DNA from: Neoarius graeffei
Lineage: Eukaryota > Chordata > Actinopteri > Siluriformes > Ariidae
Reading direction: 5' to 3'
DNA length: 64,000 bases
NCBI RefSeq assembly: GCF_027579695.1
Contig: NC_083571.1
Coordinates: forward strand, 48,024,890-48,088,889
Shown one piece after another: positions 13,801-26,551 of the stretch. The notes below the pieces were generated by a model, which saw only the letters and a list, made by a program, of their open reading frames with translations, searched no databases and had not been told where the DNA came from. Made by a program: the position numbers and the translations under genes. The first letter of the stretch is position 1; each line of letters begins with the position of its first letter.

Positions 13801-16800
13801 TCCTCCAGGCGCAGCGCGCGGAAGCACTGCCGCTGCTGCTCCAGAGTGCGGCCCACGCGCTGGAGGACAGCCCTGTGGAGGTCCGCGTAGACCAGCCGGC
13901 TGTCGGCAGGGAGCTGTAGCGCGGCCAGCTGCGCCTCGCCCGTGAGGAGGGGGAGGAGGCACGCCGCGCGCTGTTCCACTGGCCAACCCCACGCCTCTGC
14001 TGCCTGCTCAAAGAGAACGAGGAAGGCCTCGGGGTCGTCATGCAGGCCCATCTTCATCAGAGTGAGGTGGGAAGGGCCTGCAGTGGTGGAGGTGGTGGAC
14101 CCCGCCGACACGAGTAGGTGCCGGAACGCCTGGCGATCTTCCTGCTGCGCCAGCACCAGGGCCTTGAACCTTCGCTCCTGTTCTTCCCGGAGGGCGACCA
14201 GCGCCTGGTGCTGGCTCTGTTGGGCCGTGGCGAGGGCATGGACCAGGTCCTTGAAGGGGGAGGACTCCATGGGGCTGTTCTCTCCTGAGCTCCGTCCTGG
14301 GTTTTGGCACCACTGTAACAAGTGTTCTAGGTGAGTGGAGCACAGAAGCACGGCAGGCCAGTACTGAGTTCTCAATCACTCTTTTATTGACAGCTTTTCA
14401 GCTTCTACACGTTTATTCATATATAACTATATACACACACACATGCCACACATACGTTCTGGTCAGGAGAGAGCCCGCTCTCCTCTCGCTGTCCTCCTTA
14501 AATAGGGCGCGGTCACTGGGGAAGACACACAAACACATTAATCAACCTCAGGTGCAGTGATTCTGCCACTTACCTTCTCTGACTCCGCCCTCCGGTCACA
14601 GACCGACGCTTGACCACGCCCCCACTGCCACAGTTTATTTGGCAAGATTGTGCTAAAACAGATTTCTGAAAGGACTTCAGATAAGTTAACATTGTTCATG
14701 TTAGCGTAACTCCATTTTTACATGCTAATTAACAGTGTCTAAGTTAACTATCTACCATATTTTTCGGACTATAAGTCGCTCCGGAGTATAAGTCGCACCA
14801 GCCAAAAAATGCATAATAAAGAAGAAAAAAACATATACAAGTCGCACTGGACTATAAGTCGCATTTTTGGGGGAAATTTATTTGATAAAATCTGAGACCA
14901 AGAACAGACATTTCATCTTGAAAGGCAATTTAAAATAATAATGGATTAGAGAACAACAGACTGAATAGGGTTACGGTATGCTAACGTAACACATTCAGCT
15001 ACATGACGCATAGACAATGAACTGAGTATGTGTCTGGTATATTAATGTAACATATTAACAGTTATTCAGATAACTATAGCATAAAGAACATGCTAACAAG
15101 TTTGCCAAACCATCAGTCACACTCCAAATCACTAAATCCATTGAATTCTTCATCCTCGGTGTCAATTCTAAACAAATCCGCCAACTCCAGAGGTAGACGA
15201 AGTGCCACTTCCTCTTCCGCGTCGCTTTCGTCAGACTCGTCGTCAGTTGCAGTTCCAATTATTCCGGCCTTTCTGAATCCTGACAGGATGGTTTCGGTTG
15301 TCACTGAAGCCCATGCTTTGTCAATCCATCCAATGACTTCCAGGAAAGTTGCGTGGCGCATTCTCCTGGTTGCCATGAAGCTGTGCTCTCCATCCATCAT
15401 CCACTGCTCCCACAGGTTACGCAAGACTGCCTTAAAGCTCCGGTTCACGGAGATGTCGAGTGGCTGGAGTATTTTGGTTAAGCCTCCAGGGATGATGGCA
15501 GGTATGGAGTTGAAAACTTTTAATTTATCTTTGAACTGTGGCGTGATGTGCGCTCGCATGCTGTCCATCACAAGCAGGGCTTTGCGTGTTCTAAAGAAGC
15601 CATCCGGACACTTAGTGTAGCACTTCGTAATCCATAAGTTCATCATTTCTTGATCCATCCACCCTTTCTCATTCACGGCGATGGCAACTGAGGGGGATTG
15701 GATTTTTGGCATGGTTTTTCGTTTGAAAATGACCATTGGTGGCAATTTTGATCCATCTCCACAACATGCCAGCACCACTGTGAAGTGTGATTTCTCATGA
15801 CCAGTTGTTACTATATTCACACTCTTTAGCCCTTTCTCTGCGACACTTCGGCCCATGGGAATGTCAAACGTGAGGGGGACCTCGTCCATGTTAATAATAT
15901 GATCCGGTGTCACATTGTGCTCAGTTACATGCTTTTCAACGAACTCACGGAAACTATCAACCTTGGCTTGGAAGTCTGCTGGCAGTTTTTGGGACATCGT
16001 TGTCCTTGCTCTGATAGAGAGGCGGTTGCGTTGCATGAAGCGGTAACACCAAGAAGGTCCTCCCGCAAAGTCATTTATATTCATCTCTTTGGCAACTACC
16101 TGGGCGTGGAGACGCAACTGCACTGTTGACAAGCCTCTCCCCGCAGCACGTTGTTCAAGCACCCATGTGCAAACTCGTTCCTCTAGCTGTGGCCATCTAG
16201 CTTTTAGCCCACGATTAGCTTTTTTTGTTTTCTTCATTGCAGTAAGAGTAACCTCCGCTTTTCGCCAGTCCCTCACAAGTTTCTTGCTCACTCCAAACTT
16301 TCTTTCTGCTGCTCGATTCCTGTTTTTGGCTGCATATTTCACTACTTGCAGCTTGTAATCTGCAGAATATGATTTTCTTTTTGATGGCATTTTTTTTTTC
16401 AGCCCTTCTCAGTTGTCTTTATAAGTTACCGGTAATGTTGAAATTTAAAATTTTCAGTGGTAAAGAAGTAGCAGGTACAGGTACACAAGCCTAGAGCGCC
16501 CTCTTGCGGTTGTCAGTGTGAAAATAACGAACATGTGAAATTATAAAATAATGTGTTAATAATTTCACATATAAGTCGCTCCAGAGTACAAGTCGCACCC
16601 CTGGCCAAACTATGAAAAAAAGTGCGACTTATAGTCCGGAAAATATGGTATGTGTAAATGTTAGCTGTGGACAAGGCTATGGCAACTTGGTGGGCAAATC
16701 CATAGAAAGTCATTTGACTACCCAGACTGCATAACTATTGCAACGTTATCGCTAGCTCTAAAAGCACAGACAACTTCATTGCAGGTTTTCTCTTGGAATA

Positions 16801-19800
16801 AAATGTTTATATACCTCAATATGCTTCTGCAGGTTGGATGGCAAGTTTTTATAGGCCGTGATGTGGTTTGTTTTAGGCAAACAAAGCAAACATTTAAAAT
16901 GAAATTAATCTTTAATCCTTTCAGAAAACTGAAACATGGGTTCTAGGTAAAGCCAAAGGCATGTGCATTCCCCAGAAGAACCTCCTCCTTCCATTCTGCC
17001 ATTAACTGATCGTGTTCAAATAATGCTGCTGAGAAATAATTGAACTTGATTTTATCCACTCTATGGATGTGACGTGACCCTAGTGATTACTGATAGACTG
17101 TCTCAGTGTCACCTGCAAAAAAAAAAACACCATCATGTTTTAGAAAAGAAAAAACCATCCACTTTCAAAGCTGCTTCATAGTAATGAGTAACGAGGACCT
17201 TGACAGAAATGTAGTGGAGTGAAAAGTACGATATTTGCCTTTCAAATGTAGTGAAGTTAAAGTCATATCGTACATTGCCAAAAAAAAAATACTCAAGTAA
17301 AGTACAGATACTCAAAAAGTGTACTTACGTACAGTACTCAAGTAAAGGTACTTTGTTACTGTCCACCTCTGCGAGACACTAATATACTTGACGCTCAGAA
17401 TGCTTCCATACATGCTCCATGGCTACCATGCATTCCCAGCGCTCTTTTGACGCGTCCTCTGAGTATGTCGCCAGAAATTAACACGATGTGTGCACAAGTT
17501 ACAGTGCCAGCAAAAATTGGGGTGGCAGTGCGTTCATGTTTTGGTACATGACTTCAGCATCATTGTTTACTCATCAACAAGGTCAATATGTGTGCTTCGA
17601 TACTTGATGAATGATTCAAAATTAAATTCTGACATATGAAAGTATTCATGGTGCTTTTCTTCATCTATTTCTCACATCCGTCATAATGCTATGATGCATT
17701 TAAAGGCCTCACATACCATCTTCCGTGTCACTGTTGCCATCTTTGTTTGCATCCTCATAACAGCATCAGAATGCAAGAAATTCTTTATCTTCAGCATCTT
17801 TCTTCCCTCCACTCACAACATCATGAAACCAGTAGTTGTTTTCTCACCATGATGATTTCTCACACTGCCACCTGTTGGAATCCTCCAGATTTACATAAAG
17901 TATGCACGCAAGTATAGTCAGTCCACGGCTTGCATAGCAACAGGATCCACAAGTGTATGAGTCGCATAGCATCAAGTATATCCCGGCCCTAACAAATCAC
18001 GATATTTTATGAAAACCAAGTTCAATAATTTTTATCATTGAAATATTTTTTTTTTAAATATTGATTATAAAATTGTAGCACTGTCGCCTCACAGTAAGAA
18101 GGTCCTGGGTTCGAGCCCAGCGGCCGGTGAGGGCCTTTCTGTGTGGAGTTTGCATGTTCTCCCCGTGTCCGCATGGGCTTCCTCTGGGTGCTCCGGTTTC
18201 CCCCACAGTCCAAAGACATGCAGGTTAGGCTAACTGGTGGCTCTAAATTGACCGTAGGTGTGAATGTGAGTGTGAATGCTTGTTTGTCACTATGTGTCAG
18301 CCCTGCAATGACCTGGGTCCAGGGTGTACCCTGCATCTCACCCATAGTCAGTTGGGATAGGCTCCAGCTTGCCCGCAACCCTGTACAGGATAAGCAGTTG
18401 CAGATAATGGATGGATGTATGATTATAAAGTTCATGCGATGAGACAAACGATAACAAAGAAATTGAGCTATGTTGACAAAAGTGCAAAGTACTGTACCTG
18501 CGCATGAACAGACCATTATTTGTCAGCAGTTATTTACAGCTTACTCAGCCAATCAAAATGGCATAAAAATAATTTGACTAATGATAATATATTATGGGCG
18601 GCATGGTGGTGTAGTGTAGTGGCATAAAAATAATTTGACTAATGATAATATATTATGGGCGGCATGGTGGTGTAGTGGTTAGCACTGTCACCTCACAGCA
18701 AGAAGGTCTGGGTTCGAGCCCAGTGACCGACGAGGGCCTTTCTGTGTGGAGTTTGCATGTTCTCCCTGTGTCCGCATGGGTTTCCTCTGGGTGCTGCGGT
18801 TTCCCCCAGAGTCCAAAGACATGCAAGTTAGGTTAATTGGTGGCTCTAAATTGACCATAGGTGTGAATGTGAGTGTGAATGGTTGTTTGTCTCTGTGTCA
18901 GCCCTGTGATGATCTGGCGACTTGTCCAGGGTGTACCCCGCCTCTCACCCATAGTTAGCTGGGATAGGCTCCAGCTTGCCTGCGACCCTGTGGAACAGGA
19001 TAAGCAGCTACAGATAATGGATGGACAGATGGATGGATGGATGGATGGATGGATGGATGGATAATATATTATATTCTTCTTCATGTTCAGCCTCGATCTG
19101 TCATTAGTAGTAAGCAAGACAATAAAATGTACTTTACTTTCAGCTATAAAGAAGCATGTAAAAAAAACACTTATCACCACTGCAACTTATTTAATCCAAG
19201 TTCACTACCAAGTTAATGTTAAAATTAAAATCAACTAGCTAATAATATAAAGAAAAGGTCTATTGGTGTAAATGCATGAAGATGCACATGTTCTTTATAG
19301 GCCTGCAACTTAAAATGGGAAATACAGCTAAATAACATATTTTCCATAATGTCCTTGATTAATTTGAGGTACTGCACACTTTAATGTGTTTTTGAGCTGT
19401 AAACAAAATTATATGATGGCATTATGTGATGAAACACATCAGTACTGGTGTTAACATTGACAAAATTGCTATTTTATAAAAATCTGAATTTTATAGGTTG
19501 AAAATGGCTCAAAGCACCATCTACTGGTTAAACTCATCCTGAACCTTGTAAGGCCGATGCTGATGTAGAGTCAACTGATACTTCTCTACGTCATGGCATT
19601 TTTATTTAAAAATAAGTCTGTGGGAGTCTGGGAAACTGTGCTCGTTTTCAAATACGGCTCACACTGCGCACACACACACACAAAAAAAAAACACTTGCTG
19701 ACATTTTAGCATTTTTGAAAATTATGAAGTAGGTGGTGTTAGTTTCAAAGCTGGGGGTGAAGTTAAACTTGAATACTTAACACTCATATTAATACTCATG

Positions 19801-22800
19801 TCAGTACCAGTGTCAATAAATACACAAAAAAAAAACACTTGTACACATACTCTTTCTGAAACAAATGTCCTCACTGCTCAATCCCTTCAAATGGTTTGAT
19901 TGGTTATAATGTCAGGAATATTCTATACCATATTGATTTGGGAATTTTGAATTTGTAACAGATACACAGTAATAAAATCTCCAATTTTTAGTGGGCAGCT
20001 GTGCGAGGTGCCACCTGCACCACTTTCCCCCTGCCAGCTGGCTGACTGCCAAAATGATGCACCGTGTGTGGAGCGAGCAGGCCGGGCACTGTGCCAGTGT
20101 CTGCCCGGCTTCGGTGGCCCACGCTGTGAGAAGCTGGTCAGTGTCAATTTTGTGGACCGGGACTCATATCTACTGCTGAGCGACTTGAAGAACTGGCCTC
20201 AGGCCAACATCACCTTGCAGGTAGAGCTGGTCTGATAACTTTATTGCATTGTATGGATTCCACGAGTCCTTACCATTGTAAAAGCAACACTGTATTTCAC
20301 TATATGCTGCTATTGCTTCGGACACTTTTTTTCAGTTTAAAAATTAAATTGTTTCAACTACTAAATGTGAGTTAACCCTCTGGGTTCTGAGGGTATTTTC
20401 TGGCACTCTAATGATTTTGGCATGCTCTGATTTTGTTGTCAATTTCAACAAATCTAAGCAGTATTTTCAAAGTCATATGACTTTTTTGTCTTCAGCACAA
20501 ATTCAGCTAAAATAATATCTATGGAGTATGTATGTCATGATTGTACATTTAAAAAATACCAGATAAGTAAAGATGTAAATAGCAGTTTTAGAACTGTGTT
20601 GGAATGTGTGAAAAAACATGACCTTACCCATTGTGACGAACCATTTTGGTCAGTTGATTTGATTCTGTTCAGTCTTAGGAATTTATCAAGCACAAAAACT
20701 TAAATCTGCTCCATTGATTTGGACAATTAACTGGCCATCAAAAAATTGTTTTGGGATAAAGGGTTAGCAGTGGGAGGGGTATTCAATGAGAAGAGTAAAA
20801 AATTCCATTCCATTCAATGAGAAGAGTGAAAACCTCTCCCACTGCCAACTCTTAATCCCATCAGGTCAAGTCACAAGGAGTAAGGTCATGTTTTGTTTTG
20901 TTTTTCACACATTCCAACACAGTTCTAAAACTGCTTTTTAGAACAGCTTCATTTATCTGGTACTTCACTTTATTTTGGTATTTGACTTTAAGTGTGTCTT
21001 GAAATTAACTCTTGTACTATTTTACTCAGTTCAGAGCCACAACCAACTCTGTTACACAATTACTCTAATTTTGCTCCCACTCCAACTCCAAATTTTACTC
21101 TCGAAACTCAAAATAGAGTAAAATTAACTATTTTTGAGGAAAATACTTTTATCTCTGGGAAAACTGCTCAGTCATTTTGCTGTGTATACACTACAGCACA
21201 CGCATATCGACCAATCTGCTGATAATAAATAGAAGAAATATTTACACTTGCTCGAGCTGATTTCGGCTAGATCGAGTCTCATCTCATCTCATCATCTCTA
21301 GCTGATTTATCCTTCTACAGGGTCGCAGGCAAGCTGGAGCCTATCCCAGCTGACTACGGGCGAAAGGCGGGGTACACCCTGGACAAGTCGCCAGGTCATC
21401 ACAGGGCTGATACATAGACACAGACAACCATTCACACTCACGGTCAATTTAGAGTCACCAGTTAACCTAGCCTGCATGTCTTTGGACTGTGGAGGAAAAC
21501 AGAGCACCCGGAGGAAACCCACACGGACAACATGCAAACTCCGCACAGAAAGGCCCTCACCGGCCACGGGGCTCGAACCCAGAACCTTCTTGCTGTAAGG
21601 CAACAGCGCTAACCACTACACCACCGTGCCGCCTAGATCGAGTCAAAGTAAAAAAAAAAAAACACCACTCATCATCAGTGTTGCAGTTCTCAAGATTGAA
21701 TTGAATCGCTGTCCTGAATCATCCGAAGTGCATAAAATCCATGTGCCATCTCGCAACAAGTTTTACCTCCAAATAGCCTAAACTATGTCTGACAGATTTT
21801 ATCCTGTTCATGGTAGATGTTCCCACCGCGAAAGAGAAACCAATTGAAACCGAAAGAGTGAAAGTGATTATCATGCCGTTACCATGTGAATAGTCTTTTA
21901 TGAATGTGTAAGTGTACACTCAGTGCTCTGACTCCGGTGTGACTGAGGAAGATGACAAGTTTTACGTTTCATCTAATTTAGGTAATTTAAAAACTATAAT
22001 ATTATTTGGCAGTGGGCACATCGGAAGGGGTAAAGTATAAAGTTTCTGTCAATATGTTTATCATGCTTGTATGATGAAAAACTCGCGAAGATATTTATCT
22101 ATATGACCTACTCATTCTAAACCTGTCGAGCTTCGCCAGCGAAGCTCTCGACCCCAGACGGTTAAGTACTCATTTTAAATACTGAATATAAAATTGAAGC
22201 GAAATGTGCTTCCTTATATCCTAAAGCGGTTTGGGTCTTCTTAAGGTGTCCACTGCAGAGGACAATGGCATCCTCTTGTATAATGGTGACAATGATCACA
22301 TCGCTGTGGAACTCTTCCAAGGTCACGTCAAGGTCAGCTACGACCCTGGCAGTCAACCCGGCCATGCCATTTACAGGTATGTCAGAAGATGAGCCCAAAG
22401 ATGTGATATGTAATATTTGATTTTTGCCATATTTTTCTGTCTTTGTACAAGACAAGCTGTTCAGTGATGATTTTAACTTATAACTGATTACTGCTGTTGT
22501 TTTCCTTTAATCTGTCACTCTGTATATATGTATAAAAATAATAATACATCCCATATACCATACTTCATATCTCCTTTCAAAGGTCTAATTATTATTCAGT
22601 GAAATCTTCTCTTTTAAAAGCCATAATATAGCTGATATAAAATGTATTTCATTCTTAGATTCTGATTCATTCAGCAAGTGATTCCTAAAAAGGGAAAAGA
22701 AAAAAAAAAACATTGACTGAATCAGTCTTATGAGTCAAGCTGTCTTATGTAACTTGAAAAGCCAAAAATATCTAGGCTCTAATGCTTCTTCTGTGTTCTC

Positions 22801-23280
22801 TCCTTCTCTCCTTTGCTTTCCTTCTTTAGCACGGAGACCATTAACGATGGTCAGTTCCACACGGTGGAATTGGTGACCTTTGACCAGATGGTGAACCTAT
22901 CGATTGACGGGGGCGTGCCCACCACCATGGGCAGCGTAGGAATAGTGAGGCCCCTCAATGGAGACACTCCGCTATACGTGGGGGGTAGGGGCCCAGCGCA
23001 GATACCTCGCTCCACTGCAGGCACTCGCAATTAACACTACTGTTAATCATCCCTACCCTAAACACCCCCTCTTACCATTTCCCTAGACTGTGTTTGCTAC
23101 GGCCCACTTCCCTTTTAAAAAAAGTACCCTTTTAACTGGTCTGGCATCCTTAGATGCACAATCTTAACCACTTCACTAGATAACAGTTGTTCAGTCCAGA
23201 TTTTAAGTCCTTATCAGATACAGTCTACATTTTCCAAAAAAAAGGAAAAAAGAACGAACGAAAAAAGTGACGTGCACATG

Positions 23281-23315
<35 letters not shown>

Positions 23316-23417
23316 TTTGTTTTTCATTGTTGTGCTTGGAACCATTTATCACTCTCATGACTACTCTTGAGATCATAACATTACAGTCAAAATACTGAAA
23401 CTGTGTGCGCACGCGCA

Positions 23418-23457
<40 letters not shown>

Positions 23458-26400
23458 GGGGGGGGTGTTCAAGGAAAATCGATCTTAGATCTCAAGGGTA
23501 GCTGCTTGTGTTCATATGTGTGCCTTTTTTTATATTTTGTGCTTTGCTGTTTATTGTTGCTTGCCTATTCTGCAGGAATGATTTTGCACATTCCCTTCTC
23601 TTTGTACTATTATAAAGAAGCCGAGTCCCACATCACTTAATCCGGCTTTAAATCACACGAACATGTCCCAAATTCACTTCATAGAAAATCTTATGTGCTT
23701 TGCATAGTGTCATTGTTTCAAAATTGATTCCCATCTGAATTGAATTATTGGGCGTCAGACTCAAAATCATGAAACCAGTTAAACTGTGGTAGTATTTCCA
23801 ATGGATCCAGTATTTATAATGTTGTATACCATTTAGTATATTTTATAACTGTTTGTAAGTATTTACAGTTCTACTTAAAAGTAGACAGCCTTTCGAGTTC
23901 ATAAAATCAGTGAAATTTAGTTCCCTCTGAAATTTGGTCATTATAATATACTAGTGCATCTCAAAAAATTAGAATACCATGAAAAAGTTCCTTTTTTTCG
24001 TAATTTAATTCAAAAAGGTAAACTTTCATATATTCTATATTCATTACATGTAAAGTGAAATATGTAAAGCCTTTTTTGTTTTAATTTTGATGATTATGGC
24101 TTATAGCTCATGAAAATCAGAAATCCAGTATCTCAAATTATTAGAATATTCCCTAAGATCAATAAAAAAAAGGATTTACAATACAGAAATGTCCAACTTC
24201 TGAAAAGTATATTCATTTATACACTCAATACTTGGTTGGGGCTCCTTTACCATGAATTACTGTATCAATGCGGTGTGGCATGGTGATCAGTCTGTGGCAC
24301 TGCTGAGGTGTTATTGAAGCCCAGGTTGCTTTGATAGTGGCCTTCAGCTTATCTGTATTTTTGGGTCGGGTGTTTCTCATCTTCCTCTTGACAATACCCC
24401 ATAGATTCTCTATGGGGTTCGGTTCAGGTCAGGCAAGTTGGCTGGCCAATCAAACACAGTAATATCATGGTCAACAAACCATTTGGTAGTAGTTTTAGCA
24501 CTGTGGGTAGGTGCCAAGTCCTGCTGGAAAAGGAAATCAGCATCTCCAAAAAGCTCGTCAGCAGATGGAAGCATGAAGCACTCTAAAATCTCCTGGTAGA
24601 TGGCTGTGTTGACTTTGGATTTGATAAAATACAGTGGACCAACACCAGCAGATGACATGGTACCCCAAATCATCACAGACTGTGGAAATTTCACACTCGG
24701 CTTCAAACACCTTGGATTCTGTGCCTCTCCACTCTTCCTCCAGACTCTAGAACCATGATTTCCAAATTAAATGCAAAATGTACTTTCATCTGAAAAGAGG
24801 ACTTTGGACCACTGAGCAACAGTCCATTTCTTTCTCTCCTTAGCCCAGATAAGACACTTCTGACATTGTCTCTGGCTCAGGAGTAGCTTGATATTAGGAA
24901 TGCAAAAGTTGTATCCACTTTCTTGAAGATGTCTGTTCGTGATGGGTCTTGATACACTGACACCAGCCTCAGTCCACTCCTTGTGAAGCTCTCCCAAGTT
25001 CTTGAATCAACTTTTCTTGACAATCCTCTCAAGACTGCGGCCATCCCTGTTGCTTGTGCACCTTTTCCAGCCACCCTTTTCAGCAATGACCTTTTGTGGC
25101 TTACCCACCTTGTGGAGGGCATCAGTGATCATCTTCTGGACAACAGTCAAGTCAGCAGTCTTCCCCATGATTGTGGTTGTGTGTACTGAACTAGACCGAG
25201 AGATACACTGTGTTCATACTGTTTTACTCAAACTCGAAATTAAATATTCTAATATTTTGAGATGGGTTTTTTTATGTTTTTGTACTGTATGCCATACTGA
25301 TTAAAATTAAAATAGAAAAATGCTTGAAACATTTTAGTTTATGTGTAATGAGTCTATAATATATAACATTTTCGCTTTCTTAAATAACTGATGGAAAATA
25401 TTGAACTTTTTCACAATATTCTAATTTTTTTGAGATGCACTAGTATGTTAATTTCTGTAATATCTAAAAAAAACATCCCAGGCCATTCTGTGGCTGGAAA
25501 GTTATTTAATTTGAGGAGATTCCCGAACAAATAATGTGCATGAAATCACTTGCTTTGCACAGTGAAGCAGACCAAGGAAGTCCGTGTGCACATGCTCACG
25601 CTTACCTTAGTCGTCGTCGTCTTCTTCATCTTTAGGATTTTACGGCAGCTGGCATCCAGTGTTGCATTACTGCCATCTACAGGTTTATCTTGACCGTGCA
25701 CTGACAGTTACATCATTCTGTCGCTAAATGAACAGCTGATCACACCGAGATTCTCGCTGACCACCGATATTTATTAGTTTGGTCCTGCGTTTCCTTTCCT
25801 TCGCAACATAACGTCTTTTCTTCTTGCTTTCCGTTACTGTAGTTGGTCTTTCACATTTCATTCGCACACTCACGTCCTCCATTGTTTCCTCTTGTTTCAA
25901 ATTTGTATCCCACAATGCCTTGCACAAATGGGGAAAGCCCACCACGTGATGCATGACGTAGTATCTTAAATTGGGTCACAGTGAAGCAAGAAAACATAGC
26001 AGAGAATTTAGGGCCACTTGGCCCTAAATTCATTAATTGTTCTATTTAAAAAAATAAACTAATAAAATTGGAAGTCTGTGATTCGAATTCAGTAGCTTTC
26101 GGTCCATTAAATAAAAATAATTGGGTGTCAGGGAAAATTCTTTTTATGACCTAAACTTGAAAAATTTGAAAGGCAGTCTACCTTTAAAGCCTGAAAACAG
26201 CACTAATAATTTTTTTTTTTTAATATAGCATCTTTATTACCTTATGGCATCTGGTATACTATACGCCTTTATAAATGTTACAGACATATAATCAGAAGTT
26301 GTTAGAGTTTAGCAATAACTGTTTTATAAAGCACGAGTATATGACTTCACTCACATAAAGTCTGTAAAGTGTTCTTATGGTGCTTTGTAGGGAAATGAAA

Positions 26401-26497
26401 TTCAATATACATTTTGAAAAGTGTTTACAAAATATAACTTCTTTTAAAACCTCACATGCATAACACTCTACTATATTATTCATTATACATTGTATGA

Positions 26498-26551
<54 letters not shown>

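Larger units (their letters stand above)
9676..14632 (-). mobile_element. Complete Ty3/gypsy LTR retrotransposon, Gmr1-like gene order
   Basis: Two LTRs (9676-10014 and 14314-14632), each TGTAACAAG...GCCACA, flanked by the exact 5-bp duplication GTTTA (9671-9675 and 14633-14637). On the minus strand the order is gag, protease, integrase, reverse transcriptase, RNase H. Integrase before reverse transcriptase is the Ty1/copia order, yet the domain sequences are Ty3/gypsy-like; this combination is known from the Gmr1 group of deuterostome elements. A candidate primer-binding site follows the right LTR on the minus strand (TGGTGCCAAAACCC). Stops and frameshifts show the copy is inactive. Confidence 0.9.
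7123..17371. mobile_element. hAT-family element, expanded by nested insertions
   Basis: Left terminus CAGGGGTGGACAAAGTAC; right terminus ends GTACTTTGTTACTGTCCACC then TCTG. Both are flanked by the exact 8-bp target duplication CGAGACAC (7115-7122 and 17372-17379). Terminal sequence rich in AAGTAC/GTACTT and an 8-bp duplication are hAT hallmarks. No hAT transposase is seen in the non-nested parts (7123-7875, 9509-9670, 16651-17371), so it was probably non-autonomous. It now contains a Tc1, a Gmr1-like retrotransposon and a pogo element. Confidence 0.85.
20376..22161. mobile_element. piggyBac-like non-autonomous element
   Basis: TTAA at 20372-20375 then CCCTCTGGGTTCTGAGG; the right end CCTCTCGACC-like tail ends CCCCAGACGG then TTAA at 22162-22165. 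TTAA plus a CCC start is the piggyBac signature. The inside holds an inverted repeat (20549-20632 against 20880-20975) and a SINE, but no transposase. Confidence 0.65.
23879..26183. mobile_element. TTAA-flanked DNA element, full copy split by a Tc1
   Basis: TTAA (23875-23878) then AAGTAGACAGCCTTTC; the right end GAAAGGCAGTCTACCT then TTAA (26184-26187): imperfect terminal repeats with a TTAA duplication. Homologous to 1183-1960. About 810 bp without the nested Tc1. A minus-strand reading frame at 25724-25888 starts [20 protein letters not shown] and continues [20 protein letters not shown], basic and transposon-like, but I cannot name the family. Kolobok-like is a guess from the TTAA. Confidence 0.7.
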
